A stretch of DNA of 64,000 nucleotides from positions 22,325-86,324 of the forward strand of contig NZ_VCAO01000006.1 in the NCBI RefSeq assembly GCF_005884405.1, given 5' to 3'. The stretch comes from Qipengyuania marisflavi. GTDB lineage: Bacteria > Pseudomonadota > Alphaproteobacteria > Sphingomonadales > Sphingomonadaceae. Made by a program: the position numbers and the translations under genes. Below the pieces are notes generated by a model. The model saw only the letters and a program-made list of their open reading frames with translations, made no database searches and was not told the DNA's origin. This document shows, piece by piece, positions 8,518 through 18,649 of this stretch (positions are counted from its first letter, which is position 1; every line of letters begins with the position of its first letter).

Positions 8518-8549
8518 AAACGGCCCGCCTTTCGCAAGGCGGGCCGTTT
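8518..8549. terminator. Bidirectional terminator between the 49-aa gene and pal
   Basis: A perfect inverted repeat AAACGGCCCGCCTT / AAGGCGGGCCGTTT with a TCGC loop. T-runs are available on both strands, so it can end the tol-pal transcript and the small plus-strand gene. Confidence 0.9.
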
Positions 8550-8568
8550 GTCGTTAAAGCGGCGGTGA

Positions 8569-9084
8569 TCAGTTGATCGTGACGGTCGCCGCGCGGCGGT
8601 TCTGCGCCCACGATCCTTCGTCCGAACCCAGCGCGACCGGGCGTTCCTTGCCATAGCTCAGCGTGCGGATACGGCTCGCCGGAATGCCCAGGCTGGTCAG
8701 GTAATTCTTCGCTGCGTTGGCGCGGCGTTCACCCAGCGCGAGGTTGTAATCGCGCGTGCCGCGCTCATCGCAATGCCCCTCCACCGTGAACATCACATCA
8801 GGATATTGCGCGAAATATTGCGCCTGACGCTGCAATTTGGCGGCATCTTCGGAATCGACATTGAATCGGTCGGTATCGAAATAGATCACCGTGTTCGACA
8901 TCCCGACCGCATCGGTGAAATGCTGCTGAGAACCCACGCCCGGCCCGGTCGCAATCGGGGTGACCGGCGTAGTGTCGGTATTGTCCATCGGCGGCGGGGG
9001 CAGTTCTTCGGGGGCCTTTTTCTGGCAAGCGGCCAGACTGGCGGTCCCGGCAAGAAGCATGATGGCAGCGAAACGCGTATTCAT
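8569..9084 (-). CDS. pal: Peptidoglycan-associated lipoprotein Pal
   Basis: Outer-membrane lipoprotein of the Tol-Pal system that binds peptidoglycan and helps outer-membrane constriction at division. 171 residues: a signal peptide with lipobox LAAC (Cys20), a Pro-rich linker, then an OmpA-like domain with TVEGHCDERGTRDYNLALGERRA, the peptidoglycan-binding core. The ATG at 9084 is used because it starts the signal peptide. Last gene of the tol operon, 71 bp after tolB and just before a terminator. Confidence 0.95.
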   Translation of the reverse strand: MNTRFAAIMLLAGTASLAACQKKAPEELPPPPMDNTDTTPVTPIATGPGVGSQQHFTDAVGMSNTVIYFDTDRFNVDSEDAAKLQRQAQYFAQYPDVMFTVEGHCDERGTRDYNLALGERRANAAKNYLTSLGIPASRIRTLSYGKERPVALGSDEGSWAQNRRAATVTIN

Positions 9085-9155
9085 AGGCTGTCCCCTTTTA
9101 AACAGCGGTGGCAAGGCAAGGTGGCACTTTAATTCGACCCATTAAATCAATGCAA

Positions 9156-10541
9156 TCACGGCAGGATCGGTCCCCACGCCGGGTCCGAGGCATCCACCGG
9201 AGTGGGCAGGCGACGTTCGTTCTCGCCGGTCAGGTCAACCTGCCACAGCGAGGTGCGGCCCGAACCGCGCTCGGTCCGGAAATACTGGATGATCCGGCCA
9301 TTGGGCGCCCATGTCGGCGCCTCGTCCTGCCAGCTATTGGTCAGATAGCGCAGATTGCGGCCCGCCGGGCTCATCACTGCAATGCGGAAATTGCCCGCAA
9401 TATGCGTAAAGGCCACCTGATCGCCGCGCGGGCTCCATTCCGGCGTCGCAGCGCGGCCACCGAAGAAGGACAGCCGCCGCTGGTTCGAACCATCGGCATT
9501 CATGATATAGATCTGCTGGCTGCCCGAACGGTCGCTTTCGAACACGATCTGGCGGCCATCGGGGGAATAGGACCCGCCGATATCGATACCCGGCGTATCG
9601 GTCAGCCGCTCGCTTCGGCCACCGCGCGCGCTGACGCGGTAAATGTCGGTATTGCCGCCCACCGCCATCGAATACAGCACATGGCGTCCATCCGGGCTCC
9701 AGCGCGGCGCGAAGGTGGGATCGGTGTTCTGCACCACCAGCGTCTGTTTGCCGGTACCGATATCATAGACATAGATGCGCGGATTGCCGTCGACATAGCT
9801 GAGATACAGCAGCTGGCGGTAATCGGGCGAATAGCGCGGCGTCAGGGCGGTTGAGCGGCCCGTGGTGATGAAGCGGTGGTTGGCCCCGTCGCTGTCCATG
9901 ATCGCCAGCCGCTTGCTGCGGTTATCTTTGGGGCCGGTTTCCGCGATATAGGCGATGCGGCTGTCGAAGAACGGGCTTTCACCGGACAGCCTAGAATAGA
10001 TCAGATCGGCGCATTTGTGCGCGGCGCGGCGCCAGTCGGCGGCGGGCACCACCCAGCCTTCGCGCACCAGCTGGCTCTGCAGCGCCATGTCATAGAGATA
10101 GCAGCCGACGGTGAGCTTGCCGTCGCTCCGTCCGCGAACATAGCCGTGAACCAGCATTTCCGCGCCCCGGTTCGACCAGGTGCCGAAATTGGGTGCGGTG
10201 ATCTCGCCAAAGCCGGGCTGCGGCAGCGCGTCGGGGCCGGTGGGCTTGAACAGGCCGTTGTTTTTCAGATCAGCCGTGATGACCCGCGCCAGCTCCTTGC
10301 CCAGCGCGGCGGTGCCGTTCTGATTGGCGGGCGTGGGCACATTGGCATCGGTCGCAAAGCCGGGGATCGCAATGCCCAGATCGTCGAGATTGCCTTCGAA
10401 GGAGACATTGACCGACAGGCCCTCGCCCTCTTCGATGGTCTCGACCTCGCCGCCTTCGGGAACCGGCTGGCCAAGATCCTGGTTCTGCGCCGCGAGCGGG
10501 GCGGCGATCAACGCGAATGATGCGAAAAAGAGTTTCTTCAT
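9156..10541 (-). CDS. tolB: Tol-Pal translocation protein TolB
   Basis: Periplasmic beta-propeller protein that interacts with Pal and outer-membrane proteins. 461 residues: signal peptide MKKLFFASFALIAAPLAAQ, an N-terminal alpha/beta domain, then repeated propeller blades of the type SPDGRQIVFESDRSG and SPRGDQVAFTH. The ATG at 10541 is used since it starts the signal peptide and overlaps the end of tolA by 4 bp (ATGA), a translationally coupled arrangement. Confidence 0.95.
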   Translation of the reverse strand: MKKLFFASFALIAAPLAAQNQDLGQPVPEGGEVETIEEGEGLSVNVSFEGNLDDLGIAIPGFATDANVPTPANQNGTAALGKELARVITADLKNNGLFKPTGPDALPQPGFGEITAPNFGTWSNRGAEMLVHGYVRGRSDGKLTVGCYLYDMALQSQLVREGWVVPAADWRRAAHKCADLIYSRLSGESPFFDSRIAYIAETGPKDNRSKRLAIMDSDGANHRFITTGRSTALTPRYSPDYRQLLYLSYVDGNPRIYVYDIGTGKQTLVVQNTDPTFAPRWSPDGRHVLYSMAVGGNTDIYRVSARGGRSERLTDTPGIDIGGSYSPDGRQIVFESDRSGSQQIYIMNADGSNQRRLSFFGGRAATPEWSPRGDQVAFTHIAGNFRIAVMSPAGRNLRYLTNSWQDEAPTWAPNGRIIQYFRTERGSGRTSLWQVDLTGENERRLPTPVDASDPAWGPILP

Positions 10542-11356
10542 TGAGCCAGCTTCCAATCCAGATTGGCAGTAATCACCTTCCAAGCTTCGTAATACTCGCC
10601 CGGCAAGTCGAATGGGGCCGCCAGTTGCACAGCACGGACGGCCTGTTCACCGTGCCGCCCGGCCTGCGCGCTATTGGTGGCGTTGACACCGGTCTGGCGC
10701 ACCACCTGCGGCTTGCCCGCCAGAGAGCCGTCGGCGTTGAGACGAAACTTCACGAAAGACACGATGCGTTCGACATCCTGACCATTGGGCGGCGACCAAT
10801 GCGGCTTGATCTGTCGCGCCACCGCCTGCCCGATGGACGCCTTTGCGCTCGCCCCGATCTGCGAGGCCGGAGTGCGGGTTTCGCTGGTCGTGGCGCTCTC
10901 GCCAGCACCGGCCAGAAAATTATCACCCACGCGTGACCCGCCCGCTTTGGGGGCAGGCTTGGGCTTGGGAGGCGTGGTGGTGCGCGGCGGATCGGGGCGG
11001 CGGCGCGGGCGCGTGTCGGGCCGGGCAGCGGCGCTGGGCACCGGGACCGGCGGCTGGACGCGCGTTACCGGGCGTTCGACCGGCTGCGCCACGGGGCGTT
11101 CTTCCGGCGGAGAGATTGCGGGATTGTCGTCAAGCACCGGAGCCTGAGCCGCGCGGCTTTCGGCCACCGGATCGGGCGCGGTGGCGGACAGGCCGACATC
11201 TTCGGCCAGGCTTACGGTCATGCGTTCGGGCGTCAGCACCGGCTCGCGCGTGTCGGGCTGGAGCAATAACGCAGCGACCACCAGCACATGCAGGCCCAGC
11301 GCCACCAGCAAGCCGGCGCGTTCCTCTGTCCTGAAGGTGCCTGATGTCATTTCCAT
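10538..11356 (-). CDS. tolA: Cell envelope integrity protein TolA (energy transducer)
   Basis: Inner-membrane anchored protein linking TolQR to TolB and Pal. About 272 residues: one N-terminal membrane helix (LLVALGLHVLVVAALLL), a long Pro/Arg-rich periplasmic linker rather than the coiled coil of E. coli TolA, and a C-terminal TonB-like domain with IKPHWSPPNG and VKFRLNADGSL. Starts at 11356 or 11350 are both possible; 4 bp separate it from tolR. The stop overlaps the tolB start. Confidence 0.85.
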   Translation of the reverse strand: MEMTSGTFRTEERAGLLVALGLHVLVVAALLLQPDTREPVLTPERMTVSLAEDVGLSATAPDPVAESRAAQAPVLDDNPAISPPEERPVAQPVERPVTRVQPPVPVPSAAARPDTRPRRRPDPPRTTTPPKPKPAPKAGGSRVGDNFLAGAGESATTSETRTPASQIGASAKASIGQAVARQIKPHWSPPNGQDVERIVSFVKFRLNADGSLAGKPQVVRQTGVNATNSAQAGRHGEQAVRAVQLAAPFDLPGEYYEAWKVITANLDWKLAQ

Positions 11357-11360
11357 AGCG

Positions 11361-11840
<480 letters not shown>

Positions 11841-12539
11841 TTACTTGGCTTCCAGCTGGCGGCTGAAAGTGGCGTTCAGCTTGTCGGCAAAGCGTTGCAG
11901 CTGCGCCTCGTACCGGTCCACCGTATGGCTGAAACGGTTGTAGGCGATCACGGCGGGAATCGCGGCGAACAGGCCGATGGCGGTGGCAAACAATGCCTCG
12001 GAAATACCCGGCGCGACCACTGCGAGCGAGGAGCTTTCCTGCGCGCCGATCTGGAAGAAGCTGTTCATGATGCCCCACACCGTGCCGAACAGCCCGACAA
12101 AGGGCGCTACCGAGCCGACCGTGGCGAGGAAATTTAGACGCTCGGCGATATCGTCCGCCTCTAGCGCGATCTGGCTGTCCATGCCCCCGGCAATCCGCTG
12201 GCGCAGCGCTTCGGGATCGCGCACGCCGGTCTTGGTCGAGCGCCGCCATTCGCCCACTGCCGCCTGCGCCACGCGGGCGCTGGGAATGTCCTTGCCGCCG
12301 CGTTCGGACATGAAACGGTCGAAGCTTTCGGCCTGCCAGAACTCGCTTTCATAATCGCGCGTGCGGCTGCGCAGCCGCCCCATGCGCAGCGAGAATGACA
12401 CGATGATCATCCACACCCACACGCTGGCCAGCAGCAGGCCCGCCATCACCACCTGCACCACAATATCGGCATCAAGGAACAGGCGGAGCGGATCGAGCCG
12501 CGTCGGGGCGGCGGCGGCGAGCAGGGAAAGGGCTGTCAT
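11841..12539 (-). CDS. tolQ: TolQ, MotA/TolQ/ExbB proton channel protein
   Basis: Inner-membrane proton channel subunit, 232 residues with three predicted membrane segments (about 25-45, 140-160 and 175-200). The conserved FVGLFGTVWGIMNSF and GISEALFATAIGLFAAIPAV blocks are present. Its ATG overlaps the ybgC stop by 4 bp, and tolR follows with no gap, giving a tightly packed ybgC-tolQ-tolR-tolA-tolB-pal operon. Confidence 0.94.
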   Translation of the reverse strand: MTALSLLAAAAPTRLDPLRLFLDADIVVQVVMAGLLLASVWVWMIIVSFSLRMGRLRSRTRDYESEFWQAESFDRFMSERGGKDIPSARVAQAAVGEWRRSTKTGVRDPEALRQRIAGGMDSQIALEADDIAERLNFLATVGSVAPFVGLFGTVWGIMNSFFQIGAQESSSLAVVAPGISEALFATAIGLFAAIPAVIAYNRFSHTVDRYEAQLQRFADKLNATFSRQLEAK

Positions 12540-12988
12540 GTGTCCTCTTGGGTTTTAAAGGTGTCAAAGGCGGCGCGCCATGCGGCAGGCTGGCGGATCG
12601 GTTTGCCATCGGGGGAGACAAAGCCGACACGCAGCTGCGCCTCGGCCAGCAGATCATCGCCGCGCCGGGCAATCTGGTGCATCCGGCAACTGGCGGCGCG
12701 CATTTCGGTGCAGCGCGTTGCGATCAGCACATCGTCATCCAGCCGCGCGGGGCGCAGATATTTCAGCGTGATTTCGGAAACCGCATAGGCCCCCTCGCCC
12801 GCCTCGATCGCGGCGCGCTGGTCAATCTCCAGCCGCCGCAGCAGATCGGATCGCGCGCGTTCAAACCAGCGCAGATAATTGGCGTGATAGGTGATGCCCG
12901 ACAGGTCGGTATCCTCGTAATAGACGCGCACCGCATAAAGGTGGCGGCTGCCGTCGATCAGGCCGTCGGGAGGGTGGGGCAAGGTCAT
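12536..12988 (-). CDS. ybgC: YbgC-family acyl-CoA thioesterase (Tol-Pal associated)
   Basis: Hot-dog fold thioesterase, 150 residues. The signature VYYEDTDLSGITYHANYLRWFERAR contains the catalytic Asp of the 4-hydroxybenzoyl-CoA thioesterase/YbgC family. The ATG at 12988 gives the family length; an upstream in-frame ATG at 13051 would add 21 residues unlike the family. It is the first tol-linked gene as usual in proteobacteria and overlaps tolQ by 4 bp. It probably acts on acyl-CoA or acyl-ACP at the membrane. Confidence 0.9.
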   Translation of the reverse strand: MTLPHPPDGLIDGSRHLYAVRVYYEDTDLSGITYHANYLRWFERARSDLLRRLEIDQRAAIEAGEGAYAVSEITLKYLRPARLDDDVLIATRCTEMRAASCRMHQIARRGDDLLAEAQLRVGFVSPDGKPIRQPAAWRAAFDTFKTQEDT

Positions 12989-13095
12989 GTTTCGCGCCGC
13001 CTTTATCCCAGTGGCGAGTCGCTGGGCAACTGCAAACGACCAAACGGGCACTGCGGGCGACGGGCGGCGTCTATCGGGGCGGTCGAGAGTGCCTG

Positions 13096-13476
13096 TTAGC
13101 GGCGCAGGATCATCGGGCCCAGCGGCTGACCGCCAAACAGATGGACGTGCAGATGCGGCACTTCCTGTCCGCCATGCACGCCGGTATTGGCCAGCAGGCG
13201 ATAACCCGGCTCCACCAGCCCCTTGTCACGCGCCACCATGCCCACCGCGCGCACGAAACCGGCGATTTCCTCGGCGTTGGCGCGGGCAGAAAAATCATCC
13301 CAGCTGACATAGGCACCCTTGGGGATCACCAGCGTGTGGATTTCGGCCTGCGGATTGATATCTTCAAACGCCAGCGCCCATTCGTCTTCATACACGCGGT
13401 TGCACGGGATTTCGCCGCGCAGGATTTTCGCGAAGATATTGGCATTGTCATAGGGCTGTGTGGGATCGATCGGCAT
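13096..13476 (-). CDS. HIT family (HinT-like) nucleotide-binding protein
   Basis: 126 residues with the histidine triad HLHVHLF near the C-terminus and the HinT opening IFAKILRGEIPCNRVYED. HinT-like enzymes hydrolyse purine nucleoside phosphoramidates. The start overlaps the hisE stop by one base (TAATG), so it is translated from the his transcript. The coupling of HIT with hisE is frequent in alphaproteobacteria. Confidence 0.92.
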   Translation of the reverse strand: MPIDPTQPYDNANIFAKILRGEIPCNRVYEDEWALAFEDINPQAEIHTLVIPKGAYVSWDDFSARANAEEIAGFVRAVGMVARDKGLVEPGYRLLANTGVHGGQEVPHLHVHLFGGQPLGPMILRR

Positions 13477-13790
13477 TATTCGCTCCGGCTGGCTTTTTCC
13501 GCGATGCCCGATGTGCCTTCACGCCGGTCAAGCTCGGCGCAAACCTCGGCCAGCGGAATATCGCGCGCGCGCAGCAGCACCATCAGGTGGAAGATCAGAT
13601 CGGCTGCTTCGCCGACCACATCCTGCCGGTCATGCGCCAAGGCCGCAACGGCTGTTTCAACCGCCTCCTCGCCCACTTTGCGCGCGATTTCGGGCAGGCC
13701 CTTGGCAAGCAGTCTGGCGACATAGCTGGCGGAGGGATCGCCGCCCTGACGCTGGGCGATCACGGTTTCCAGAGTGGTGAGTGTATCCAT
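13476..13790 (-). CDS. hisE: Phosphoribosyl-ATP diphosphatase
   Basis: Hydrolyses phosphoribosyl-ATP to phosphoribosyl-AMP, step 2 of histidine synthesis. 104 residues; MazG-like helices with KVGEEAVETAVAAL and GEAADLIFHLMVLL, whose acidic residues bind Mg2+. Stand-alone, not fused to hisI, as is typical here. The ATG at 13790 is chosen by family length; a longer in-frame start at 13892 would add an unrelated N-terminus. Confidence 0.92.
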   Translation of the reverse strand: MDTLTTLETVIAQRQGGDPSASYVARLLAKGLPEIARKVGEEAVETAVAALAHDRQDVVGEAADLIFHLMVLLRARDIPLAEVCAELDRREGTSGIAEKASRSE

Positions 13791-13857
13791 TGCCTGCGCG
13801 CTATGGACGCAGGCGCGCGCTGCGGTCAACGGTTCGGCGATATCGAAGGGGTCAGGC

Positions 13858-14088
13858 TCAATCGGCGTGGCGGTTAAGCAGGAAGCGTCCAATTAAAATC
13901 CCGGCAAGACCCACGGCCACCATCGTCGCCAGCGTGGGTTCGGACAGCTGCGCGGCCAGACCTGCGGCCCCGCTCATATCGGCAAATTGCGCTGCTAAAG
14001 AGACGATCTGACTGCTCACGATTGTGTCTGTAGCACAGCTGCAAGGGCGCTGCATTGTATCCATGCGAAATGTCCCGCCCGGAGACAC
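13858..14088 (-). CDS. Possible small membrane protein between hisF and hisE
   Basis: A 76-codon frame starting GTG (14088), with ATG alternatives at 14064 and 14055. Its C-terminus reads TLATMVAVGLAGILIGRFLLNRHAD, a single transmembrane helix with a positively charged end. It fills the only sizeable gap in the his block on the same strand. There is no convincing RBS and no recognised family; it may also start at the GTG at 14019. Real but unknown, or a chance frame. Confidence 0.4.
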   Translation of the reverse strand: MSPGGTFRMDTMQRPCSCATDTIVSSQIVSLAAQFADMSGAAGLAAQLSEPTLATMVAVGLAGILIGRFLLNRHAD

Positions 14089-14099
14089 TGACGCCCGTT

Positions 14100-14858
14100 T
14101 CAGCCCCGCGCGGGCAATCCGGCAGCGCGCAGCGCGTCATGCGCTTCGGCAATCGTGTGCTGGCCGAAATGGAAAATCGACGCGGCCAGCACCGCGCTGG
14201 CGTGCCCCTGCCGCACCCCTTCGACCAGATGATCCAGCGTGCCGACCCCGCCGCTGGCAATCACCGGGATGCCAACCGCATCGGCGATGGCGCGGGTTAG
14301 GCCCAGATCGTAACCGCGCTTCGTCCCGTCGCCATCCATCGACGTGACCAGCAATTCGCCCGCGCCCAGCTCTGACAGACGGCACGCGTGTTCCAGCGCA
14401 TCCAGACCGGCGGCGCGGCGGCCGCCGTGGGTGAAGATTTCCCAGCGGTCCCCAACGCGGCGCGCATCGACGCTGGCGACCACGCACTGGCTGCCGAATT
14501 TGCCTGCGATATCGGCGACCAGCTCGGGCCGCTCAACCGCTGCGGAATTGACTGCAATCTTGTCCGCGCCTGCCAGCAACAATGCGCGCGCATCCTCTAC
14601 GCTGCGCACCCCGCCGCCCACGGTCAGCGGCATAAAACACACCTCTGCCGTGCGCCGGACGATATCGAGCAAGGTGCCGCGCCCTTCATGCGTGGCCGAG
14701 ATATCGAGAAAACACAGCTCGTCCGCACCCGCCGCATCATAGGCCTGCGCCTGCTCCACCGGATCCCCCGCATCGCGCAGATCGACAAAGTTTACCCCCT
14801 TCACCACACGCCCGTCGCGCACATCGAGGCAGGGAATGACGCGGATGCGGACAGTCAT
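14100..14858 (-). CDS. hisF: Imidazole glycerol phosphate synthase cyclase subunit HisF
   Basis: TIM-barrel cyclase that uses ammonia from HisH to form IGP and AICAR. 252 residues. The catalytic aspartates D12 ([13 protein letters not shown]) and D131 (VASVDARR) are in place, as are the phosphate loops GGGVRS and ASGGVG. Its start overlaps the stop of hisA by one base. With hisA, hisH and hisB it forms the conserved his operon core. Confidence 0.96.
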   Translation of the reverse strand: MTVRIRVIPCLDVRDGRVVKGVNFVDLRDAGDPVEQAQAYDAAGADELCFLDISATHEGRGTLLDIVRRTAEVCFMPLTVGGGVRSVEDARALLLAGADKIAVNSAAVERPELVADIAGKFGSQCVVASVDARRVGDRWEIFTHGGRRAAGLDALEHACRLSELGAGELLVTSMDGDGTKRGYDLGLTRAIADAVGIPVIASGGVGTLDHLVEGVRQGHASAVLAASIFHFGQHTIAEAHDALRAAGLPARG

Positions 14859-15583
14859 CAGCGCGCTGCCATTGCCAGCGCCGCGCTCAGGTCCAGACGC
14901 CCTTCGAACAGCGCGCGGCCTGTTATCACGCCTTCAATGCCCTCGTGTGCGTGCAGCGACAGGACGTGGATATCGTCCAGCCCCTTGACCCCGCCACTGG
15001 CGATCACGGGGATGTCGACGCGGCGGGCAAGCTCCAGCGTCGCATCGATGTTCACGCCCTTGAGCAGGCCGTCGCGCCCGATATCGGTGAACAGCAGGCT
15101 GGCGACCCCGGCATCCTCGAACCGGCGGGCCAGATCGACCACGCCGACATCGGATACTTCGGCCCAGCCTTCGGTTGCCACCATCCCGTCCTTGGCATCC
15201 ACCGCCACCACGATGCCGCCGGCGTATTCGCGCGCCATATCCTTGACGAAATCGGGATCCTTGAGCGCGGCTGATCCCATCACGATCCGCGCCACACCAG
15301 CCGCGAACCAGCCTTCGACGTCCGCGCGCGTGCGGATGCCGCCGCCCAGCTGGACGTAGCCTGGGAAAGCCGCGACGATGCGCTGCACCGCCTTGCGGTT
15401 CTGCGCGCTGCCGGCGAAGGAGCCGTCGAGATCGACGACATGGAGATGCTCCGCCCCCGCCCCGGCAAACAGCATGGCCTGCGCCGCCGGATCGTCACCA
15501 TAGACGGTCGCGCGGTCCATATCGCCTTCGGCCAGCCGCACCACCTGGCCGCCCTTCAGGTCGATTGCGGGAAATATGATCAT
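14858..15583 (-). CDS. hisA: ProFAR isomerase (phosphoribosylformimino-AICAR-P isomerase)
   Basis: Amadori isomerase, TIM barrel, 241 residues. The catalytic acids D8 (FPAIDLKGG) and D129 (VVAVDAKDG) are present, together with GGGIRT and the SGGVKG phosphate loop. The ATG at 15583 ([10 protein letters not shown]) overlaps the hisH end by 4 bp and is preferred over one 9 bp upstream. Confidence 0.95.
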   Translation of the reverse strand: MIIFPAIDLKGGQVVRLAEGDMDRATVYGDDPAAQAMLFAGAGAEHLHVVDLDGSFAGSAQNRKAVQRIVAAFPGYVQLGGGIRTRADVEGWFAAGVARIVMGSAALKDPDFVKDMAREYAGGIVVAVDAKDGMVATEGWAEVSDVGVVDLARRFEDAGVASLLFTDIGRDGLLKGVNIDATLELARRVDIPVIASGGVKGLDDIHVLSLHAHEGIEGVITGRALFEGRLDLSAALAMAAR

Positions 15584-16206
15584 GGCTTCCACTCCAGGAA
15601 ACGCGAAAGCAGCGACAGACCGAAAGCCTGGCTCTTCTCGGGATGAAATTGCACGCCCAGCAGATTGTCACGGCCAATCGCCGCCACCAATCCGCCGCCG
15701 TGGTCGGTCATCGCCAGCACATCGGCACCGCTGCTGGCGTGAAAATGATAGGAATGCAGGAAATAGGCCTCGCCCGTCTCGACCACCGGATGCCCGCGGG
15801 CGTGCGGCGTCAGCGCGACATCGTTCCAGCCCATATGCGGCACCTTGATAGAACTGTCGGCGGGCACAATCCGGCGCACTTCACCGCCGATCCAGTCCAG
15901 TCCCGGCGTCTCGCCATGCTCCAGCCCGCGCGTCGCCAGCAATTGCATCCCCACACAGATGCCCAGAAACGGCGCGCCGCCCACGAACACCCGTTCGTGC
16001 ATCGCCTCCGCCGCTCCGGTCACAGCGCGTAATCCCTCGGCGCAGGCCTTGAACGATCCGACACCGGGCAGCACGATGCGGTCCGCCGCGCGCAGCACAT
16101 CGGGATCGGCAGTCACCTGGACATGCGCGCCAACCTTGCGCAGCGCGTTTTCGACCGAATGCAGATTGCCCGCGCCATAATCGACCAGCGCGACGACTTC
16201 AGCCAC
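15580..16206 (-). CDS. hisH: Imidazole glycerol phosphate synthase glutaminase subunit HisH
   Basis: Class-I glutamine amidotransferase that supplies ammonia to HisF. 208 residues. The nucleophile C84 lies in [11 protein letters not shown] and the His-Glu pair in VQFHPEKSQ near the C-terminus. A GTG start ([14 protein letters not shown]) is chosen because the family begins there; it overlaps the hisB stop by 8 bp. No ATG lies near the conserved N-terminus. Confidence 0.94.
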   Translation of the reverse strand: MAEVVALVDYGAGNLHSVENALRKVGAHVQVTADPDVLRAADRIVLPGVGSFKACAEGLRAVTGAAEAMHERVFVGGAPFLGICVGMQLLATRGLEHGETPGLDWIGGEVRRIVPADSSIKVPHMGWNDVALTPHARGHPVVETGEAYFLHSYHFHASSGADVLAMTDHGGGLVAAIGRDNLLGVQFHPEKSQAFGLSLLSRFLEWKP

Positions 16207-16792
16207 CAAGCTGCCCCTTGGTGCTTGGGACCATCCCGCCCTTGCGCGGATCAACCTCGACTGCCGTGCGCAAGGCGCGGGCAAAACCCTTGTAGATGCT
16301 TTCGCAAATGTGGTGGTTGTTCTGGCCGTAAAGCAGTTCAATATGCAGCGTCAGCCCGGCAGTCTGCGCCACTGAATGGAACCAGTGTTCGATCAGTTCC
16401 GTGTCCCATTCACCCAATTTTTCCTGCGTGAACCCGGCGCGCCACACCAGGTAGGGGCGGCCCGAAATATCCAGCGCCACCCGTGCCAGCGTCTCGTCCA
16501 TCGGCGAATAGGCCGCGCCGTAGCGCGCGATCCCGCCTTTGTCTCCCAGCGCCTGCGCCAGCGCCTGACCCAGCGCCAGCGCGCTGTCTTCGGTGGTGTG
16601 GTGCTGATCGACATGCAGATCGCCCGTCACCTGCATCGTCACATTGATCAGGGAATGGCGCGATACCTGTTCGACCATGTGATCGAGAAAGCCGATCCCG
16701 GTCGACACATCATAGGCCCCCGTCCCGTCGAGATTGACCTCGACCAGAATGCGGGTTTCTTCGGTGTTGCGTTCTATCCGGCCTGTTCGCAT
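16199..16792 (-). CDS. hisB: Imidazoleglycerol-phosphate dehydratase
   Basis: Manganese-dependent dehydratase of step 6 in histidine synthesis, 197 residues; monofunctional (no phosphatase domain). The metal-binding motifs [23 protein letters not shown] and [15 protein letters not shown] are intact. First gene of the his-tol block. The ATG at 16792 gives the family N-terminus [13 protein letters not shown]; a further in-frame ATG 36 bp upstream is less likely. Confidence 0.95.
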   Translation of the reverse strand: MRTGRIERNTEETRILVEVNLDGTGAYDVSTGIGFLDHMVEQVSRHSLINVTMQVTGDLHVDQHHTTEDSALALGQALAQALGDKGGIARYGAAYSPMDETLARVALDISGRPYLVWRAGFTQEKLGEWDTELIEHWFHSVAQTAGLTLHIELLYGQNNHHICESIYKGFARALRTAVEVDPRKGGMVPSTKGQLGG

Positions 16793-16930
16793 GGCCGCAG
16801 CGCTAGAGAGGATGATGCGCCTGCGCAAGACATCGCCGCATCATCGCCTCGCACGCCCCGCCGCTGTGGTCAGGGTAAAGCCGCAGTTAAAGCCCTTGAC
16901 CCGCGCCGACCGGCGCTCCACCTACGCCCC

Positions 16931-17434
16931 ATGAGCGAAGACACGCCCGACAGCCTGATCCCCTATGATGCCATCGTGCAGGAGGCCCTGCGCGCAGTGG
17001 TCGGCCGCGTGCTGAATGAAATTGTGGACGGCGGCAGCGAACTGCCCGGCAACCACCATTTCTACATCACTTTCAAGACCCACGCGCCCGGCGTCACCAT
17101 TCCCGACAGCCTGCGCCAGCGGTTTCCCGATGAAATGACCATCGTGCTCCAGAACAAATTCTGGGACCTCAATGTGCGCGAGGATGGCTTTGGCGTCGGC
17201 CTGTCGTTCAATCAGGTCCCTGCCATGCTCGACATCCCTTACGCAGCGATCACGCAATTCGTCGATCCGGCGGTGGATTTCGGGCTGCAATTCCAGGCGA
17301 CCGTCGCCGACATGGCACCCGCCCCCACCGATCTGGCTGGCAATGACGGGCTGGAACAGGGCGGGGATGACGGCGTTAAAGGAGCGGATGACGGCTCCAA
17401 TGTCGTCACGGTCGATTTCGGCCGCAAGAAATAG
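16931..17434 (+). CDS. sspB: ClpXP adaptor SspB-family protein
   Basis: 167 residues. Alphaproteobacterial SspB delivers ssrA-tagged and other substrates to ClpXP. The substrate-binding domain is seen (GNHHFYITFKTHAPGV, ALTIVLQ-type strand MTIVLQNKFWDL, GVGLSFNQVP), followed by a flexible acidic tail and the C-terminal ClpX-binding stretch VVTVDFGRKK. Divergent from hisB, with 138 bp between. Confidence 0.88.
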   Translation: MSEDTPDSLIPYDAIVQEALRAVVGRVLNEIVDGGSELPGNHHFYITFKTHAPGVTIPDSLRQRFPDEMTIVLQNKFWDLNVREDGFGVGLSFNQVPAMLDIPYAAITQFVDPAVDFGLQFQATVADMAPAPTDLAGNDGLEQGGDDGVKGADDGSNVVTVDFGRKK

Positions 17435-17471
17435 CTGCCGGGGCCGACCCCGGCATGGCAAGGGGCACGAC

Positions 17472-17885
17472 ATGGCGAAGAAAGCCAAGCATATTACCGA
17501 CACAATGGGCAAGAAAATCGCCAGAGCCGGGCGCAAGGCGTCCGATGAAAACACCGTACCCGGCCCCAGCACCGATCCTTCGACCAATCTGATCATCCAT
17601 GACATCGTGTTGCGCAGCGCCGGGCGGCTGACCCGCCTGACGCTGGAAAAGGGCCTGCTGGGCCGCCGTTACGGCACCCGTTTTGCCAAGGATGTGGTCG
17701 AAAACCGCTCGCTGCTGCACACGCTGGCGGCTTATGGCGTTACCAAGCTGGCGACCCGTTCGCTGCCCGGTGCGGCGCTGGTCGGCGGCGGCCTGCTGGT
17801 CAAGACCATCTTCGACCGCAGCAAGTCCAAGCGCGCCGCCAAACGCGATGGCAACAGGGTGCTGCGCGAACAGGCCAAGGAATAA
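17472..17885 (+). CDS. Conserved hypothetical protein, sphingomonad type
   Basis: 137 residues, strongly basic at both ends (MAKKAKHITDTMGKKIARAGRK and KSKRAAKRDGNR). A central stretch LLHTLAAYGVTKLATRSLPGAALVGGGLLVKTIFD is weakly hydrophobic and might associate with membranes. It lies 37 bp after sspB and 62 bp before gmk, possibly in one transcript. No known domain is recognised and no function can be given. Confidence 0.6.
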   Translation: MAKKAKHITDTMGKKIARAGRKASDENTVPGPSTDPSTNLIIHDIVLRSAGRLTRLTLEKGLLGRRYGTRFAKDVVENRSLLHTLAAYGVTKLATRSLPGAALVGGGLLVKTIFDRSKSKRAAKRDGNRVLREQAKE

Positions 17886-17947
17886 GGCCCGCCAACAGCA
17901 ATGCATCGGGGGTTGATCTATGCCCCCGCCATGCGGCAACAGCGCGC

Positions 17948-18595
17948 ATGACCGAATCCGTCCAGCATATCGACACGCTCGCCCGGCGCGGCATCATGTT
18001 CATCCTTTCCTCGCCTTCTGGCGCAGGGAAAACCACGATTTCCCGGATGCTGCTGGCCGCTGATGACCAGATCAAGCTGTCGGTTTCAGCCACCACCCGT
18101 CCGCCCCGCCCCGGCGAGGAAGACGGCGTGCATTACCATTTCGTCGATGACGCGGCGTTCGACCGGATGATCGAGGAAGACGATTTCTACGAATGGGCGC
18201 ATGTCTTCAATTACCGTTACGGCACCCCCAAAGGGCACATCCGCAGCGGGCTGAAAGACGGTCAGGACGTATTGTTCGACATCGATTGGCAGGGCACGCA
18301 GCAGCTGTTCCAGAAGGACCAGCAAGATGTGGTTCGCGTGTTCATCCTGCCCCCCAGCATCGCCGCGCTCCAGCGCCGCCTGGAAAACCGCGCCACTGAC
18401 AGCGGTGACGTGATCGAAAGCCGCATGGACCGCGCCCGCTCGGAAATCAGTCATTGGGATGCCTATGACTATGTCGTCATCAACGACGATGTCGATGAAT
18501 GCTTCGCCAAGGTCCGCGATATCCTGGCCGCCGAACGTATGAAGCGCCAGCGGCAAACGGGGCTCATCCCCTTCGTGCGAGAATTGATGGGCTGA
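17948..18595 (+). CDS. gmk: Guanylate kinase
   Basis: Phosphorylates GMP to GDP. 215 residues with the P-loop SSPSGAGKTT (21-30) and the GMP-binding SVSATTRPPRPGEEDGVHYHFV, plus VLFDIDWQGTQQL. Complete and of normal length. It follows a small hypothetical gene and ends before a convergent Xre regulator. Confidence 0.96.
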   Translation: MTESVQHIDTLARRGIMFILSSPSGAGKTTISRMLLAADDQIKLSVSATTRPPRPGEEDGVHYHFVDDAAFDRMIEEDDFYEWAHVFNYRYGTPKGHIRSGLKDGQDVLFDIDWQGTQQLFQKDQQDVVRVFILPPSIAALQRRLENRATDSGDVIESRMDRARSEISHWDAYDYVVINDDVDECFAKVRDILAAERMKRQRQTGLIPFVRELMG

Positions 18596-18649
18596 TTGTC
18601 GGCTTACGACCCAATTGCGGACGCAACAGGTCTGGAGGGGCTTTTCGCT